Assembly (NCBI RefSeq): GCF_033546935.1
Contig: NZ_CP137854.1
Coordinates: forward strand, 4,216,001-4,280,000
Reading direction: 5' to 3'
Source of the DNA: Xylophilus sp. GOD-11R
Lineage (GTDB): Bacteria > Pseudomonadota > Gammaproteobacteria > Burkholderiales > Burkholderiaceae_C
DNA: 64,000 bases
The notes under the pieces are model-generated. The model saw only the letters and a program-made list of their open reading frames with translations, was not told the DNA's origin and searched no databases. Below, piece by piece: positions 8,601 to 17,112 of this stretch; within the stretch, counting starts at the first letter, position 1, and every line of letters begins with the position of its first letter. Both the position numbers and the translations under genes were made by a program.

Positions 8601-11600
8601 TCACCGCCTACAACCAGGACCTCATCTCGCGCGCCTACCGCGACTACGATCGCATCCGCGTCAAGCGCACCGAGACCGAGCAGACCGTCGTCGACAACCC
8701 TGGCACCCCGGGCCGCATCCTCGCGGGCGGTGACCTCCGCATCGACGCGGGCCATGTCTTCAACACCGACAGCCAGATCCTCGCCGGCGGCCAGTTGGCC
8801 CTCGACGGCAGGACCCTCGTCAACCAGGAGACCCCGGGCGAGCGCGTCGTCACCGGCTACGGCGACTTCCGCCGCGACCACGTCGAATACGACCCCTACC
8901 GGGTGCGCGAGGGCCGCTACGGCGCGGGCGACTACGTGGGTGTCGTCGAGAACGTCACCACCACGCTCGGCAGCGCGCAGGCGCTGGGCGACACCCGCCC
9001 TGTTGGCAGCGGCGTACAGCCCGGCGCGCGCCACACGGTCTTGTCCACCGGCGAGCCCGGCCAGCAGGTCCTGTCGATCGACACCAGCTCCACCGGCTGG
9101 ACCGTCCCCACCAGCGGCCTGTTCCGCCCCAGCCCATCGCCTGCCACCGGCTACCTGATCGAGACCGACCCGCGCTTTACCGACCAGCGCCGCTGGCTCT
9201 CCAGCGACTACCTGCTCGAAGCCCTGGGCCTGCGCCCGGCCAGCATCGACAAGCGCCTGGGCGACGGCTTCTACGAGCAGCGCCTGGTGCGCGAGCAAGT
9301 CGCCCAGCTCACCGGCCGCCCGCGCCTGGCCGGCTACGCCAGCGACCAGGCGCAATACCAGGGCCTGCTGGACGCGGCCGCCACCTTCGCCACGCAATGG
9401 CAGCTGGTGCCGGGCGTGGCCCTGTCGGCGCAGCAGATGGCCCAGCTCACCAGCGATATCGTCTGGCTCGTCGAGCGCGAGGTGAGCCTGCCCGACGGCA
9501 GCACCACCACCGCCCTGGTGCCGCAGGTCTACGTGCGCACCCGCGCGGGCGACCTCGCGCCAGACGGCGCGCTGCTCGCCGGTCGGCAGGTGGATATCCG
9601 CCTGACCGAAGACGCCCGCAACACCGGCACCATCGCCGGGCGCGAGGTGGTCACGCTCACGGCCCGCAACGTCGACAACCTCGGGCGCATCGCCGGTGCC
9701 GACGCCACGGTGCGAGCCGAAGAAGACCTGCGCGTCACGGGCGGGCGCATCGAGGCCGAGACAAATCTCTCTGCCAGCGCCGGCCGCGACCTGACAGTCG
9801 AGTCGACTACCCGCACCGCCTCGGCCACCTCGGGTCGATCCACGAGCAGCCTCACCCAGGTCGACCGCGTCGCCGGGCTCTACGTCACCGGCAAGGACGG
9901 CAAGGGTGGAACCCTGGTCGCCAGCGCCGGCCGCGATGTGACTCTCGTCGCCGGCGTCCTCGACAGCCAGGGCGAGGTGCGCGTGGAGGCAGGCCGCGAC
10001 CTCAACCTGACGACCCTCACCACCGCCGAGCGCTCCGACCTCACCGCCGACGAGCGCAACTACCTGCGCCAGGCGGCCACCCGAGAGGTCGGCAGCCTGA
10101 TCCGCTCGGGCGGCGACACCGCCCTGAGCGCGGGCCAGGACCTCATCACCCGCGCTGCCACCGTCGACGCCCGGGGCGACCTCGCCGTCACCGCCACGCG
10201 CGACGTACGGATATCGGAAGGCCGCGCCACGACCGCCAGTGACGACGCGCGCTACGCCCGGAGCTCCGGCCTTCTGTCCTCCTACAGCCAAGCCTCCCGC
10301 GAACAACGCGAGCGCGACACGGCCATCGGCTCGGACCTCGGCGGCAAGACGGTCACCATTACGTCGGGCCGCGATACGCTGGTGAGGGGATCGACCGTCA
10401 TCGGCGACGAGGGCGTGGCGATCACCGCCGGCCGGGGTCTGACCATCGAAGCGGCACGGGAACAGGAGCGCTCGGCCACCGCCGCCGAGACCAAACGATC
10501 CGGCCTCATGGGCAGCGGCGGCTTCGGCGTCACCCTGGGCAGCCAGGCCATCGGCGGCGAGCAGACCCGCGCGGCCACGAGCGCGGCCGCCAGCACCGTC
10601 GGCGCCATCGCCGGCGATGTCACGCTGACGGCTGGCGGCACCTACACCCAGACCGGCAGCGACGTGCTCGCCCCCGAGGGCGACATCGCCGTCACCGCGC
10701 GCAACGTCAGGATCACCGAAGCCCGCGAGACCGAGCGCAGCACCACCGAGCAGCACGCCCGCCAGAGCGGCCTGACGCTGGCCGTCACCAGCCCGGTCAT
10801 CGCCGCCGCGCAGAGCGCGGTCGCCAGTGCCGAGGCCACCGGCGACACCGGCAGCGCCCGCATGAAGCTGCTCGGCGCGGCCAGCACCGCCATGAGCGGG
10901 GCCACGGCGGTCGGTGGCCTGCAGGACGCTGCATCGAGTGGCGGAGGCGGCGTCAACCTCGCGCTCAGCGTCGGCGCCAGCCGCAGCAGCTCCACCACGA
11001 CCACGACATCCGACAGCGCCCGCGCCAGCACCGTCCAGGCCCGCAACGTCACCATCCGCGCCACGGGCGGCGGCCAGGACAGCGACCTCCTCATCCAGGG
11101 CAGCGAGGTGACCGCCCGCCAGGACGTGACCCTGGAGGCCGACCACCGCATCGACATCGTCTCCGCCCAGGACACGAACGAGCAGCACAGCAAAAACAGC
11201 AGCAGCGCGGCCAGCGTAGGCGTGAGCTTCGGCACAGACGGCCTGATGTTCAACGCCAGCGCCTCGGGGGCCCGAGGCCGCGCCGACGGCAGCGAGACCC
11301 GCCAGGTCAACAGCCATGTGACCGGTGGCCGACAGCTCAGCATCCAGAGCGGCGGCGACACCACGCTGGCCGGCGGCGTCGTCCAGGCCGCTCAGGTGAG
11401 AGCCGACATCGGCGGCAACCTTGTCATCGAGAGCCGGCAGGACACGGCGAAGTTCGACAGCCGCCAACAGAGCCTCGGCGGCTCGGTGAGCCTGGGCTAC
11501 GGCCGCTCCGGCGGCAGCCTATCGGTCGGCCAGAGCCGGGTCGATGCCGACTACGCCAGCGTCGCCGAGCGCAGCGGCTTCCAGGCCGGAGACGGCGGCT

Positions 11601-13135
11601 TCCAGGTAAAGGTGCAGGGCGACACGAGCCTTACCGGCGGCGCCATCGCCAGCACCGAGGGGGCGGTGCAGGCCGGCAGGAACACCTTCGAGACGACGAA
11701 CCTCACCACCCGCGACATCGAGAACCGCGAAGACTGGCACGCCAGCGGCTTCAGCTTCTCGGGCGGCTACAGCAGCGGCGGCGGCGGCAAACCCAGCGAC
11801 GGCAGCGCCCAGGGCGCCACGCCCAACGCCGCCGGCGGCGTCAACGGTGCGGCCGCGGGCATCGGGCGCACCAGTGGCCATGCGGCAAGCACCACCACCA
11901 GCGGCGTCAGCGGCATCGCCGGCGACACCTCGGTGCGCACCGACGACGACGCCCAGGGCATCGAGAAAAAATTCGATGCGCAGAAGGTCCAGAAGGAAGT
12001 AGCCGCCCAGGTCCAGATCACCGCCACCTTCGGCCAGCAGGCAGCCAAGGCGATCGGCGACTACGCGGATGCGAAGTACCGCGAACTGAAGGAGAGCGAT
12101 CCCACCGAGGCGGCCAAGTGGGCCGAGGGTGGGAGCTACCGCGTGGCGGCGCATACGGTGCTCGGGGGCCTGACCGGTGGTGCGGCCGGCGCGGCCGGGG
12201 CCTTGGCGAGTCAGGCGGCGATCGATGTGGTGGCCCGGCAGATCGCATCGAGCGAACTACCTGTCGGCATCAAGGAGGCGCTGGTGACCGCCGCCGGATC
12301 GGCCATCGGCGCTGTGGTCGGCGGTGGCGCGGGAGCGGCCGGCGGGTTCAACGCCACGACCAACAACTACCTGAGCAGCGCCGACCTCCGCAGCAGAAAC
12401 CAGCAGATCGCCGACTGCAATGGCAACGCAGCCTGCATCGCCGGCATCCAGCGCGCCAGCCAGGACACCAGCCTGGCAAACAATTCCCGAGCACTCGACG
12501 CCTGCCTGACGGCGAAGACCGACTGCGGCGGTGCCGTAGACGCCGTGCAGCAAGACCGCGCCGACCTGCAGAACTACCGCGCTCAGCTGGTCGAAGCGCA
12601 GACCCGTGCACAAGGCGCCGAGCGCGACGCACTGACGCAGCAGATCGGCGAAACAGACCGCCAGATCGCCTCAGCCAGCAACGCCATCGTCGAGGCCAAA
12701 CTGATCCAGGCGGGGGGTGAATACGGGCTGGCGGACCTGACGGCCGATGAGAGGATGGCGATCGGGTTCGCGCTGGATCCAGTACAAGGCGCATTACCAG
12801 GCTCGAGCAAATCGATAGCTTCCGGCGGTATAGCCGCGAATGAACAATATTCGTCAAATTCGCTACCGAGAGGCTCTATCAGAAGTCCAATGGACGTAAA
12901 ACCGGGCTCAAACATTTCAACCATAGTTGGTAAGACCACATACACAGGCCATGCGCTTGATCAAATGCAAGGCCGAGGAATTCCTATATCAGCAGTCGAA
13001 AACGCGCTCAAAACCGGCGAACCATACCCGACGCGGGATGGGAAAAAAGGCTATTATGATCGGCAAAACAATTTTAGAGTTATTATGAGCACAACCACCA
13101 GTCGAGTTATTACAGTGATCCAGGGAAAGCCATAA
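5681..13135 (+). CDS. cdiA: CdiA/FhaB-type two-partner secretion exoprotein with C-terminal toxin
   Basis: A 2,484-residue secreted filament. The ATG at 5681 gives an extended signal peptide region (MNRQSHRLVFNRARGALMAV), then a hydrophobic signal core ending AAAAQAQ. The TPS domain follows (roughly residues 50-190), with NVQTQLGGWVQGNP, ILNEVNSSDPS and VVIANPAGIAVDGAGFI. Long runs of haemagglutinin-type beta-helix repeats (LDNRGG, LDNTAG) reach about residue 850. A region with a CNRC pair comes next (near 8336-8350), then more repeats rich in SAGRDV. Near the end are a Gly/Ala-rich membrane-like segment (about 12150-12350) and a coiled-coil-like stretch. The last 115 or so residues switch to AT-rich DNA and form the toxin tip. 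Neither a VENN nor an NxxLYN junction motif is visible. No cdiB/tpsB gene is in the window, so the outer-membrane transporter must be elsewhere, or the system may be inactive. Confidence 0.88.
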   Translation: MNRQSHRLVFNRARGALMAVQESAAGSGKAASGDRRAGSVVIGLVLCAAAAQAQIAADPTAPGTQRPTVLQAPNGVPLVNIQSPSAAGVSRNTYRQFDVARPGAILNNSRSNVQTQLGGWVQGNPWMAAGSARVILNEVNSSDPSRLRGPVEVAGPRAEVVIANPAGIAVDGAGFINASRVTLTTGVPVFEGGNLASFRVRQGSVTIEGAGLDLGAADHGAILARAIALNAGLWAQHLTVAAGAHDASADASTVTAATGAPADRPRFALDVAAIGGMYAHKIWLIGTEAGLGVRNDGTLSAAGEFVMTADGRLENRGTIQARGDLAIRTAQGVQNTGAQALIRSEANAAVTSAGGITNTEGTTIGAAGTLGLDAARGLNNRASTIVAAGDLRIASTSIDNQGGHIASSQGVLSLDTLGGALDNRAGAITGRQDVGLTTGTLDNRGGTFASEGTASVSSGILDNHQGLIQAGGALALDTHGQAIVNTDAAGHASHAGGIVAGGALAIASGALDNTAGYVGSGGPLSATVTGDITNIGSGVIQSESNLTLAAGRIHNQTGAIQALGDAALTTVALDNTAGRVAANGDLTIAAGQRIDNTDGRLVAGRDLSLGATNPGSLAPVITSATGTLQSGRHTRIQASDLQAGSVLAGGDLDLDLAADFTNTGTLAAGGNARITAAGRFTNQAEVSATDSLRIVAQTIDNTAAGDITASNTHLQASDQIINRGLIDGTATRLDAATVSNLGTGRIYGDHVALGADTLTNDAETIAGKTDTPVIAARQRLDIGAGHIVNRQGALILSAGSADDALAIGGALDASGHATGSATLLENTSATIESLGGASIAASAVRNTNPGLTTRTEHRTEQLTEASEVEYIVLGGVRYLESELGRCNRCAADRFDNGATSLERLEYVAPSARYPFEKYSRVPYTLEESRIVTADTEAGPQQTTFFERYFYPEDSSVWALFEVPVGQHDELRQRLTAYNQDLISRAYRDYDRIRVKRTETEQTVVDNPGTPGRILAGGDLRIDAGHVFNTDSQILAGGQLALDGRTLVNQETPGERVVTGYGDFRRDHVEYDPYRVREGRYGAGDYVGVVENVTTTLGSAQALGDTRPVGSGVQPGARHTVLSTGEPGQQVLSIDTSSTGWTVPTSGLFRPSPSPATGYLIETDPRFTDQRRWLSSDYLLEALGLRPASIDKRLGDGFYEQRLVREQVAQLTGRPRLAGYASDQAQYQGLLDAAATFATQWQLVPGVALSAQQMAQLTSDIVWLVEREVSLPDGSTTTALVPQVYVRTRAGDLAPDGALLAGRQVDIRLTEDARNTGTIAGREVVTLTARNVDNLGRIAGADATVRAEEDLRVTGGRIEAETNLSASAGRDLTVESTTRTASATSGRSTSSLTQVDRVAGLYVTGKDGKGGTLVASAGRDVTLVAGVLDSQGEVRVEAGRDLNLTTLTTAERSDLTADERNYLRQAATREVGSLIRSGGDTALSAGQDLITRAATVDARGDLAVTATRDVRISEGRATTASDDARYARSSGLLSSYSQASREQRERDTAIGSDLGGKTVTITSGRDTLVRGSTVIGDEGVAITAGRGLTIEAAREQERSATAAETKRSGLMGSGGFGVTLGSQAIGGEQTRAATSAAASTVGAIAGDVTLTAGGTYTQTGSDVLAPEGDIAVTARNVRITEARETERSTTEQHARQSGLTLAVTSPVIAAAQSAVASAEATGDTGSARMKLLGAASTAMSGATAVGGLQDAASSGGGGVNLALSVGASRSSSTTTTTSDSARASTVQARNVTIRATGGGQDSDLLIQGSEVTARQDVTLEADHRIDIVSAQDTNEQHSKNSSSAASVGVSFGTDGLMFNASASGARGRADGSETRQVNSHVTGGRQLSIQSGGDTTLAGGVVQAAQVRADIGGNLVIESRQDTAKFDSRQQSLGGSVSLGYGRSGGSLSVGQSRVDADYASVAERSGFQAGDGGFQVKVQGDTSLTGGAIASTEGAVQAGRNTFETTNLTTRDIENREDWHASGFSFSGGYSSGGGGKPSDGSAQGATPNAAGGVNGAAAGIGRTSGHAASTTTSGVSGIAGDTSVRTDDDAQGIEKKFDAQKVQKEVAAQVQITATFGQQAAKAIGDYADAKYRELKESDPTEAAKWAEGGSYRVAAHTVLGGLTGGAAGAAGALASQAAIDVVARQIASSELPVGIKEALVTAAGSAIGAVVGGGAGAAGGFNATTNNYLSSADLRSRNQQIADCNGNAACIAGIQRASQDTSLANNSRALDACLTAKTDCGGAVDAVQQDRADLQNYRAQLVEAQTRAQGAERDALTQQIGETDRQIASASNAIVEAKLIQAGGEYGLADLTADERMAIGFALDPVQGALPGSSKSIASGGIAANEQYSSNSLPRGSIRSPMDVKPGSNISTIVGKTTYTGHALDQMQGRGIPISAVENALKTGEPYPTRDGKKGYYDRQNNFRVIMSTTTSRVITVIQGKP
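12790..13132 (+). other. Variable toxin tip of CdiA (CdiA-CT), DUF4258-like
   Basis: From about 12790 the coding sequence changes from strongly GC-rich to mixed composition. The final 66 residues contain GHALDQMQGRGIPISAVENA, then GYYDRQNNFRVIMST and RVITVIQGKP. This His-x3-Gln/Arg-Met...RGI pattern followed by two beta strands resembles DUF4258-type tips of polymorphic toxins, for which a BECR-type RNase fold has been proposed; the family call is from memory of the motif. The candidate catalytic residue is the His of GHALDQ. The boundary is estimated from composition. Confidence 0.6.
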
Positions 13136-13410
13136 TGAAAAAATCTCAATCTCTTTTTTATAAAATCAAAGATATATTATTTCAGGACTGGGATCCAATA
13201 GGAATAAATAGAACAGAAGGCGCAGAAAATGAATATGACGGGTACATTCCAAATTTATCAGCAATATTATGCAAGGAAAATGCATCGCTTGAACTTGTTC
13301 AATATTTGCGATGGATTGAAGAAGAGCGAATGGGGCTGGAGTTCAACGAGCCGGCGGCTCTAGAGATTGTTCAGAAGATTCTGGCGCTAAAAATTGAACC
13401 GTATTCTTAA
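13135..13410 (+). CDS. cdiI: CDI immunity protein candidate
   Basis: A 91-residue acidic cytoplasmic protein. Its ATG shares one base with the cdiA stop (TAATG), the classic toxin-immunity arrangement. It contains DWDPIGI and EYDGYIPNLSAIL, then a helical second half (LVQYLRWIEEERMGLEF). The DPIGx...EYDxYI pattern recalls DUF1871-like small proteins found after polymorphic toxins. It is one of the most AT-rich genes here: bases 13141-13200 contain only 15 G+C of 60, against 49 of 60 for 6301-6360 inside cdiA. The expected role is to bind the cognate toxin tip and protect the cell from itself and its siblings. Confidence 0.7.
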   Translation: MKKSQSLFYKIKDILFQDWDPIGINRTEGAENEYDGYIPNLSAILCKENASLELVQYLRWIEEERMGLEFNEPAALEIVQKILALKIEPYS

Positions 13411-13514
13411 CTACGGTTAAACCAAATAAAAGGTTACCGGAATTTCCTGAGGCACACCTCGCGCCACTCCAAATCCATTGGCAAATTGACCAATAAAAAA
13501 GCAGAAACCCCGCC

Positions 13515-14321
13515 TCAAACCACCAATCCCCCAACTACCTTCAACACCAACATCCCCGCCACCAAAAACCCCACCGCCGCAAACGCGATCGTCGTCCACC
13601 GCTGATTCACACGCCCCGCCACCGCGCTCCCCACCAGCAGCATCGCCAGACACCCCGCCGAGAACGGCACCGCGATCGCCGGCGCCGCCCGCCCATGCGC
13701 CAGTGCCAGCGCTGCGCCCGACCCCGACACGATGAAGATCACCGCCAGCGAGGTCGACAGCACCTCGCGCGGGCTGACGTCGCTGTAGCGCTTGAGCGAG
13801 GGCACGATGACGAAGCCGCCGCCGACGCCGAACATGCCGCTCATCCACCCCGACACGCCGCCCACCGCCGCCATGAAGACGGCGCAGCGCCGTGTCCAGC
13901 GCAGCCGGCCCGAGGCGGGGTTGAGCAGGCAGGGGATCAGGTCCTCGTCGCGCGCCACGATGGTCGACGGGCGCAGTGCGCCGTACAGCGTGCGCGACGA
14001 ACTCAGCGCCAGCACGGCAGCGAACAGCAGGGTGAGCGGTGCGTCCGGCAAGGCGTGCGCGGCGATGGCCCCCAGGGGCGAGACGGCGACGCCGACCACG
14101 CCGATCAACAAGGCGGCGCGCCAGCGCACGGTGCCGGCACGCAGGCCGAGCACCGTGCCGACGCCGGTGGCGGTGGCGATGCCGACCAGCCCGATCGGCG
14201 CCGCCTGCGCCACGCCCAGGCCGAGTCCGAACACCAGCAAGGGCACCGCCAACACACCGCCGCCCGCACCGGTCAGCCCCATGACCAGGCCGGCCACGGC
14301 CCCCAGAAAAAATACGTTCAT
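13515..14321 (-). CDS. TauE/SafE (TSUP) family permease
   Basis: A 268-residue inner-membrane protein with about eight helices. The duplicated TSUP signature is clear: VMGLTGAGGGVLAVPLLVF near the N-terminus and GWMSGMFGVGGGFVIVPSL after the central loop. Family members export sulfite, sulfoacetate or other organic anions. It lies on the opposite strand to the cdi genes and faces them; 48 bp separate its start from the downstream end of the acyl-CoA ligase gene, so it could be co-transcribed with that gene. The substrate is not determined. Confidence 0.85.
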   Translation of the reverse strand: MNVFFLGAVAGLVMGLTGAGGGVLAVPLLVFGLGLGVAQAAPIGLVGIATATGVGTVLGLRAGTVRWRAALLIGVVGVAVSPLGAIAAHALPDAPLTLLFAAVLALSSSRTLYGALRPSTIVARDEDLIPCLLNPASGRLRWTRRCAVFMAAVGGVSGWMSGMFGVGGGFVIVPSLKRYSDVSPREVLSTSLAVIFIVSGSGAALALAHGRAAPAIAVPFSAGCLAMLLVGSAVAGRVNQRWTTIAFAAVGFLVAGMLVLKVVGGLVV

Positions 14322-14369
14322 CCTCCGATCATGCCGCCGTTCGATACGAGCGGTGGCATGGCGAGCCGG

Positions 14370-15872
14370 TCAGGCCGAAACGGCGGCGGCAGGTGCCTGC
14401 GCCAGGCGCATCAGCTCGCGCCGGTCGACCTTGTTGGTGGCGGCCAGCGGCAGGCTGTCCAGAAACCACACCTTGCGCGGATGCTGGTAGGCCGGCGCGT
14501 TGGCCAGCACGAAGTTCTTGACCTCGTCCTCGCCGATTTCGTGCCCGGCGCGCAGCACCACGAAGGCGACTGGCTTCTGGCCCTTGATCTCGTCGGGCAC
14601 CGGCACCACGATGGCCTGCATCACCGCCGGCATGCGTTCGATGACCTGCTCGACCTCGCCGGGATAGATGTTCTCGCCGCCGCAATTGAACATGTCGTCG
14701 ACCCGGCCGACGAAGAAGTAGCAACCTTGCGGGTCGCGATGGAAGACGTCACCGGACTTGTACCAGTTGTCTTCCGTGAGCACCTGTCGCGTCTTCTCGG
14801 GCAGGTTCAGGTAGCCGAGCATGTTGGCCGGCGTGCGCATCCACAGTTCGCCGTCGCTTTCCGAATCGCCGCCCGGCCCTACCAGCCGCACTTCGACGCC
14901 GGGCGACGGCCAGCCCAGACCGCCGCCGGGAATGGTCTTGCCGGCCGCCGGCCCGAAGACGACCGGTCCGCCCTCGGTGGTGCCGTAACCGCCGGCCAGC
15001 GTCGCCTTGGGGAACGCCGCCTGCACCGCCGCGTAGAGCTGGTCGGTGGCCGGCGCCGAACCCATGCGCACGTAGCGCACATGGCGGGTGTCGATGGCGG
15101 CGAGCGCCTCCTTCTGCGCCACCACCATGGCCATCATGGTGGGCACCGAGGTGACCCAGGTGACGCCGAATCGCTCGATTGCGGCGATGAACTGCTTCGC
15201 CTCGAACTGCGGCAGCAGCACCATGCTGGCGTGCGCCACCAGCACCAGCTTGCAGGAGGCCAGCGCGTTCATGTGGAACAGCGGTGCGGCGACGATGAAG
15301 CGCTCCTGGTCGATGGCCGCACGCCCCTTGGTGCGCGCCTCCAGCGCCCACAGCTGGCCTTCGTGCGACAGCTGCACGCCCTTGGGCCGGCCGGTGGAGC
15401 CGGAGGTGTAGAGGATCATCGCGCAGGCGTTGGGCGCCGGGCGCACGGTCTCGAAGGGGCCGTGGTCCAGGAAGGCCGACCACTCCGCGTTGTCGAGCCG
15501 TACCGCGTCGGTGCCCGGCGGCAACTGACCGGCGCGCGGGCCGTCCACCAGCACCAGTCTGGCGGCGCAGTCGTTCAGGATCAGCTCGATCGTGTCCTGC
15601 GCCAGCTTGTAGTTGACCGGCACCGCGACCATGCCGGCACGCATGGTGCCCAGGTAGGCGATGAGGTACTGCGCACTGTTGATCGCCATCAGCGCCACGC
15701 TGTCGCCCGGCTGCAGGCCACGCGCCACCAGGCCACGGGCGAAGGCGTAGGCCAGCATGTCCAGCGACTCGTGGGTATAGGTCTGCGGATCCGCGAAATC
15801 GGTGCAGTCGATCAGCGCGACGGCTTTCGGGTCTTTGGAAGGATCGGTCAGTTTTCCGAGGTTGAACAACAT
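14370..15872 (-). CDS. AMP-dependent acyl-CoA synthetase/ligase
   Basis: A 500-residue class I adenylate-forming enzyme: carboxylate + ATP + CoA gives acyl-CoA + AMP + PPi. Motifs in order are the phosphate loop ILYTSGSTGRPKGVQLSH (about 153-170), GGYGTTEGGPV, SGDVFHRDPQG and the hinge GRVDDMFNCGGENIYPGEVE. The catalytic lysine lies in LAATNKVDRREL near the C-terminus. The start MLFNLGKLTDPSKDP resembles long- or medium-chain and aryl acid ligases. It is divergent from the DUF2817 peptidase over 103 bp, pointing to shared control. It may activate an acid released by that peptidase or imported by the nearby ABC system; the substrate is unknown. Confidence 0.88.
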   Translation of the reverse strand: MLFNLGKLTDPSKDPKAVALIDCTDFADPQTYTHESLDMLAYAFARGLVARGLQPGDSVALMAINSAQYLIAYLGTMRAGMVAVPVNYKLAQDTIELILNDCAARLVLVDGPRAGQLPPGTDAVRLDNAEWSAFLDHGPFETVRPAPNACAMILYTSGSTGRPKGVQLSHEGQLWALEARTKGRAAIDQERFIVAAPLFHMNALASCKLVLVAHASMVLLPQFEAKQFIAAIERFGVTWVTSVPTMMAMVVAQKEALAAIDTRHVRYVRMGSAPATDQLYAAVQAAFPKATLAGGYGTTEGGPVVFGPAAGKTIPGGGLGWPSPGVEVRLVGPGGDSESDGELWMRTPANMLGYLNLPEKTRQVLTEDNWYKSGDVFHRDPQGCYFFVGRVDDMFNCGGENIYPGEVEQVIERMPAVMQAIVVPVPDEIKGQKPVAFVVLRAGHEIGEDEVKNFVLANAPAYQHPRKVWFLDSLPLAATNKVDRRELMRLAQAPAAAVSA

Positions 15873-15975
15873 GTTTGAGCCTGTAAAGCGAGGAAAGTCA
15901 GCAGAGCTTGGAATAAAAATCCAATGAACCCGCCATAAAATTAAAAGTCATTCCAACCGTTGGCCGAGGTCTAGA
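15873..15975. promoter_or_regulatory. Divergent promoter region with TTGGA/TCCAA repeats
   Basis: This gap between the ligase and peptidase genes is AT-rich. TTGGA (15908-15912) and TCCAA (15920-15924) form a dyad with a 7-nt A-rich spacer. Another ATTCCAAC, which reads GTTGGAAT on the minus strand, lies at about 15952-15959. TTGGAATG also occurs upstream of the lrp-like gene near 23510, so these may be sites for that regulator. GAGGT at 15966-15970 supplies the ribosome-binding site for the TTG start of the peptidase. Confidence 0.4.
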
Positions 15976-17070
15976 TTGTTTGACTTGTCTGTTTTCTCTG
16001 ATACATACCCGCAGGCGCGGCAGAAGTTCCTGGACGCCGCACGCGACTGCGGCGCGGCCGTTACCAGCTATCCCCATACCGAGGCCAAAGGCCCGAGCGG
16101 CGAGGCACTGTTCATGGACGTGGCCCGCATGGGCGCGGCCGATGCCCGCCATGTGCTGGTAGTGGGTTGCGGCACGCACGGCATCGAAGGCTATTCGGGC
16201 TCGGCGGCGCAGACGAACTGGATGAAGACCTTCGACATGGCGAGCATTCCAGCCGGCGCGGCGGTGCTGTTCATCCATGCGCACAACCCGTGGGGCTTTG
16301 CCCACGCGCTGCGTTTCACCGAAGAGAACGTCGACCTCAACCGCAACTTCGTCGACTGGTCCGCCACTCCGCCGGCCAACCCCGGCTATGCGCAGGTGCA
16401 CCAGCTCATCGCCCGACCCGAATGGCGCGAGGACGAGGTGGAAGGCCTGTTCGCACAGTTGGCGGCTTTCAAGGACCAGGTCGGGGAACAGGCCTATTCC
16501 GACGCCTTCAACGGCGGCCAGTACAGCCACCCGGAAGGCATCTTCTACGGCGGTGCGCGGGAGCAGTGGTCCAACCGCACCTTCCGCACCATCGTGCGCG
16601 AGCATCTCGCCGGCGCCACCAGCGCCGCCATGGTCGACCTGCACACCGGCATCGGCCCGCACGACGGCCATATCTTCCTGTGCTTCCACCCACCGGGCAG
16701 CCCCGGCTACGAACGTGCCCGCCGCTGGTGGGGCGAGCGCGCGGTCAACCGCGAAGGCGTCACCCACAAGGCGGTGGCCAAGTACCAGGGCCTGCTGGTC
16801 GACGCCTTCTGCGACATGCTGGCCGGGCAGCAGACGACCGCCGTGGTGGTGGAGTTCGGCACCCTGCCCCGCCCGGCGATGCAGCGCGCCTCCATGGCCG
16901 CGCGCTGGCTGTGGGCCACGCCCGATGCCGACCCGGCCCTGCGCGTCTCGCTGATGCACGACATCCGCGAAGCGTTCTATCCCAGCGCGCCGGCATGGCG
17001 CGCCGGCGTGCTGGCGCAGTCCAGGGAGATCATCGACCGGGGTCTTGCCGGAATCGCCCACAGCGCTTGA
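15976..17070 (+). CDS. DUF2817 / M14-like zinc carboxypeptidase
   Basis: A 364-residue protein of the DUF2817 branch of the M14 metallopeptidase clan. The zinc-site motif GCGTHGIEGYSGS (the HxxE pair) lies at about residues 65-77. It is followed by IHAHNPWGFAHALRFTEENV with VDLNRNF, then DLHTGIGPHDGHIF carrying the third ligand, and VVEFGTLP with the likely catalytic Glu. There is no signal peptide, so it is cytoplasmic. The TTG start is preceded by GAGGT at 5-nt spacing. Relatives are poorly characterised and may release an amino acid or amide from small peptides. Its divergence from an acyl-CoA ligase and convergence on an ABC importer suggest a degradation pathway. Confidence 0.82.
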   Translation: MFDLSVFSDTYPQARQKFLDAARDCGAAVTSYPHTEAKGPSGEALFMDVARMGAADARHVLVVGCGTHGIEGYSGSAAQTNWMKTFDMASIPAGAAVLFIHAHNPWGFAHALRFTEENVDLNRNFVDWSATPPANPGYAQVHQLIARPEWREDEVEGLFAQLAAFKDQVGEQAYSDAFNGGQYSHPEGIFYGGAREQWSNRTFRTIVREHLAGATSAAMVDLHTGIGPHDGHIFLCFHPPGSPGYERARRWWGERAVNREGVTHKAVAKYQGLLVDAFCDMLAGQQTTAVVVEFGTLPRPAMQRASMAARWLWATPDADPALRVSLMHDIREAFYPSAPAWRAGVLAQSREIIDRGLAGIAHSA

Positions 17071-17091
17071 TCTGCTTTCTGGCTGCCCGAC

Positions 17092-17112
17092 CTGTCCGAC
17101 CTATTCGGACAG
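17092..17112. terminator. Hairpin between converging genes
   Basis: CTGTCCGA (17092-17099) pairs with TCGGACAG (17105-17112) around a 5-nt loop. The hairpin spans the stop codon of the permease gene and lies 22 nt past the peptidase stop. It has no T-run on either side, so it is at best a weak or Rho-assisted bidirectional terminator. Confidence 0.4.

Noticed and set aside
5621..11467. A 1,948-codon open frame on the minus strand antisense to cdiA
   Set aside because: It is an effect of GC-rich repetitive codons in cdiA: the translation is low-complexity Ala/Gly/Val/Asp with no domain, and the plus-strand protein is a clear TPS exoprotein.
5681..13135. Tandem DNA repeats or a CRISPR-like array in cdiA
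   Set aside because: The repetition is at protein level (beta-helix repeats of varying sequence), not exact DNA repeats with unique spacers.
13411..13514. Extra orphan toxin or immunity gene after cdiI
   Set aside because: No frame with a credible start or composition is present in the 104 bp before the TauE gene end.
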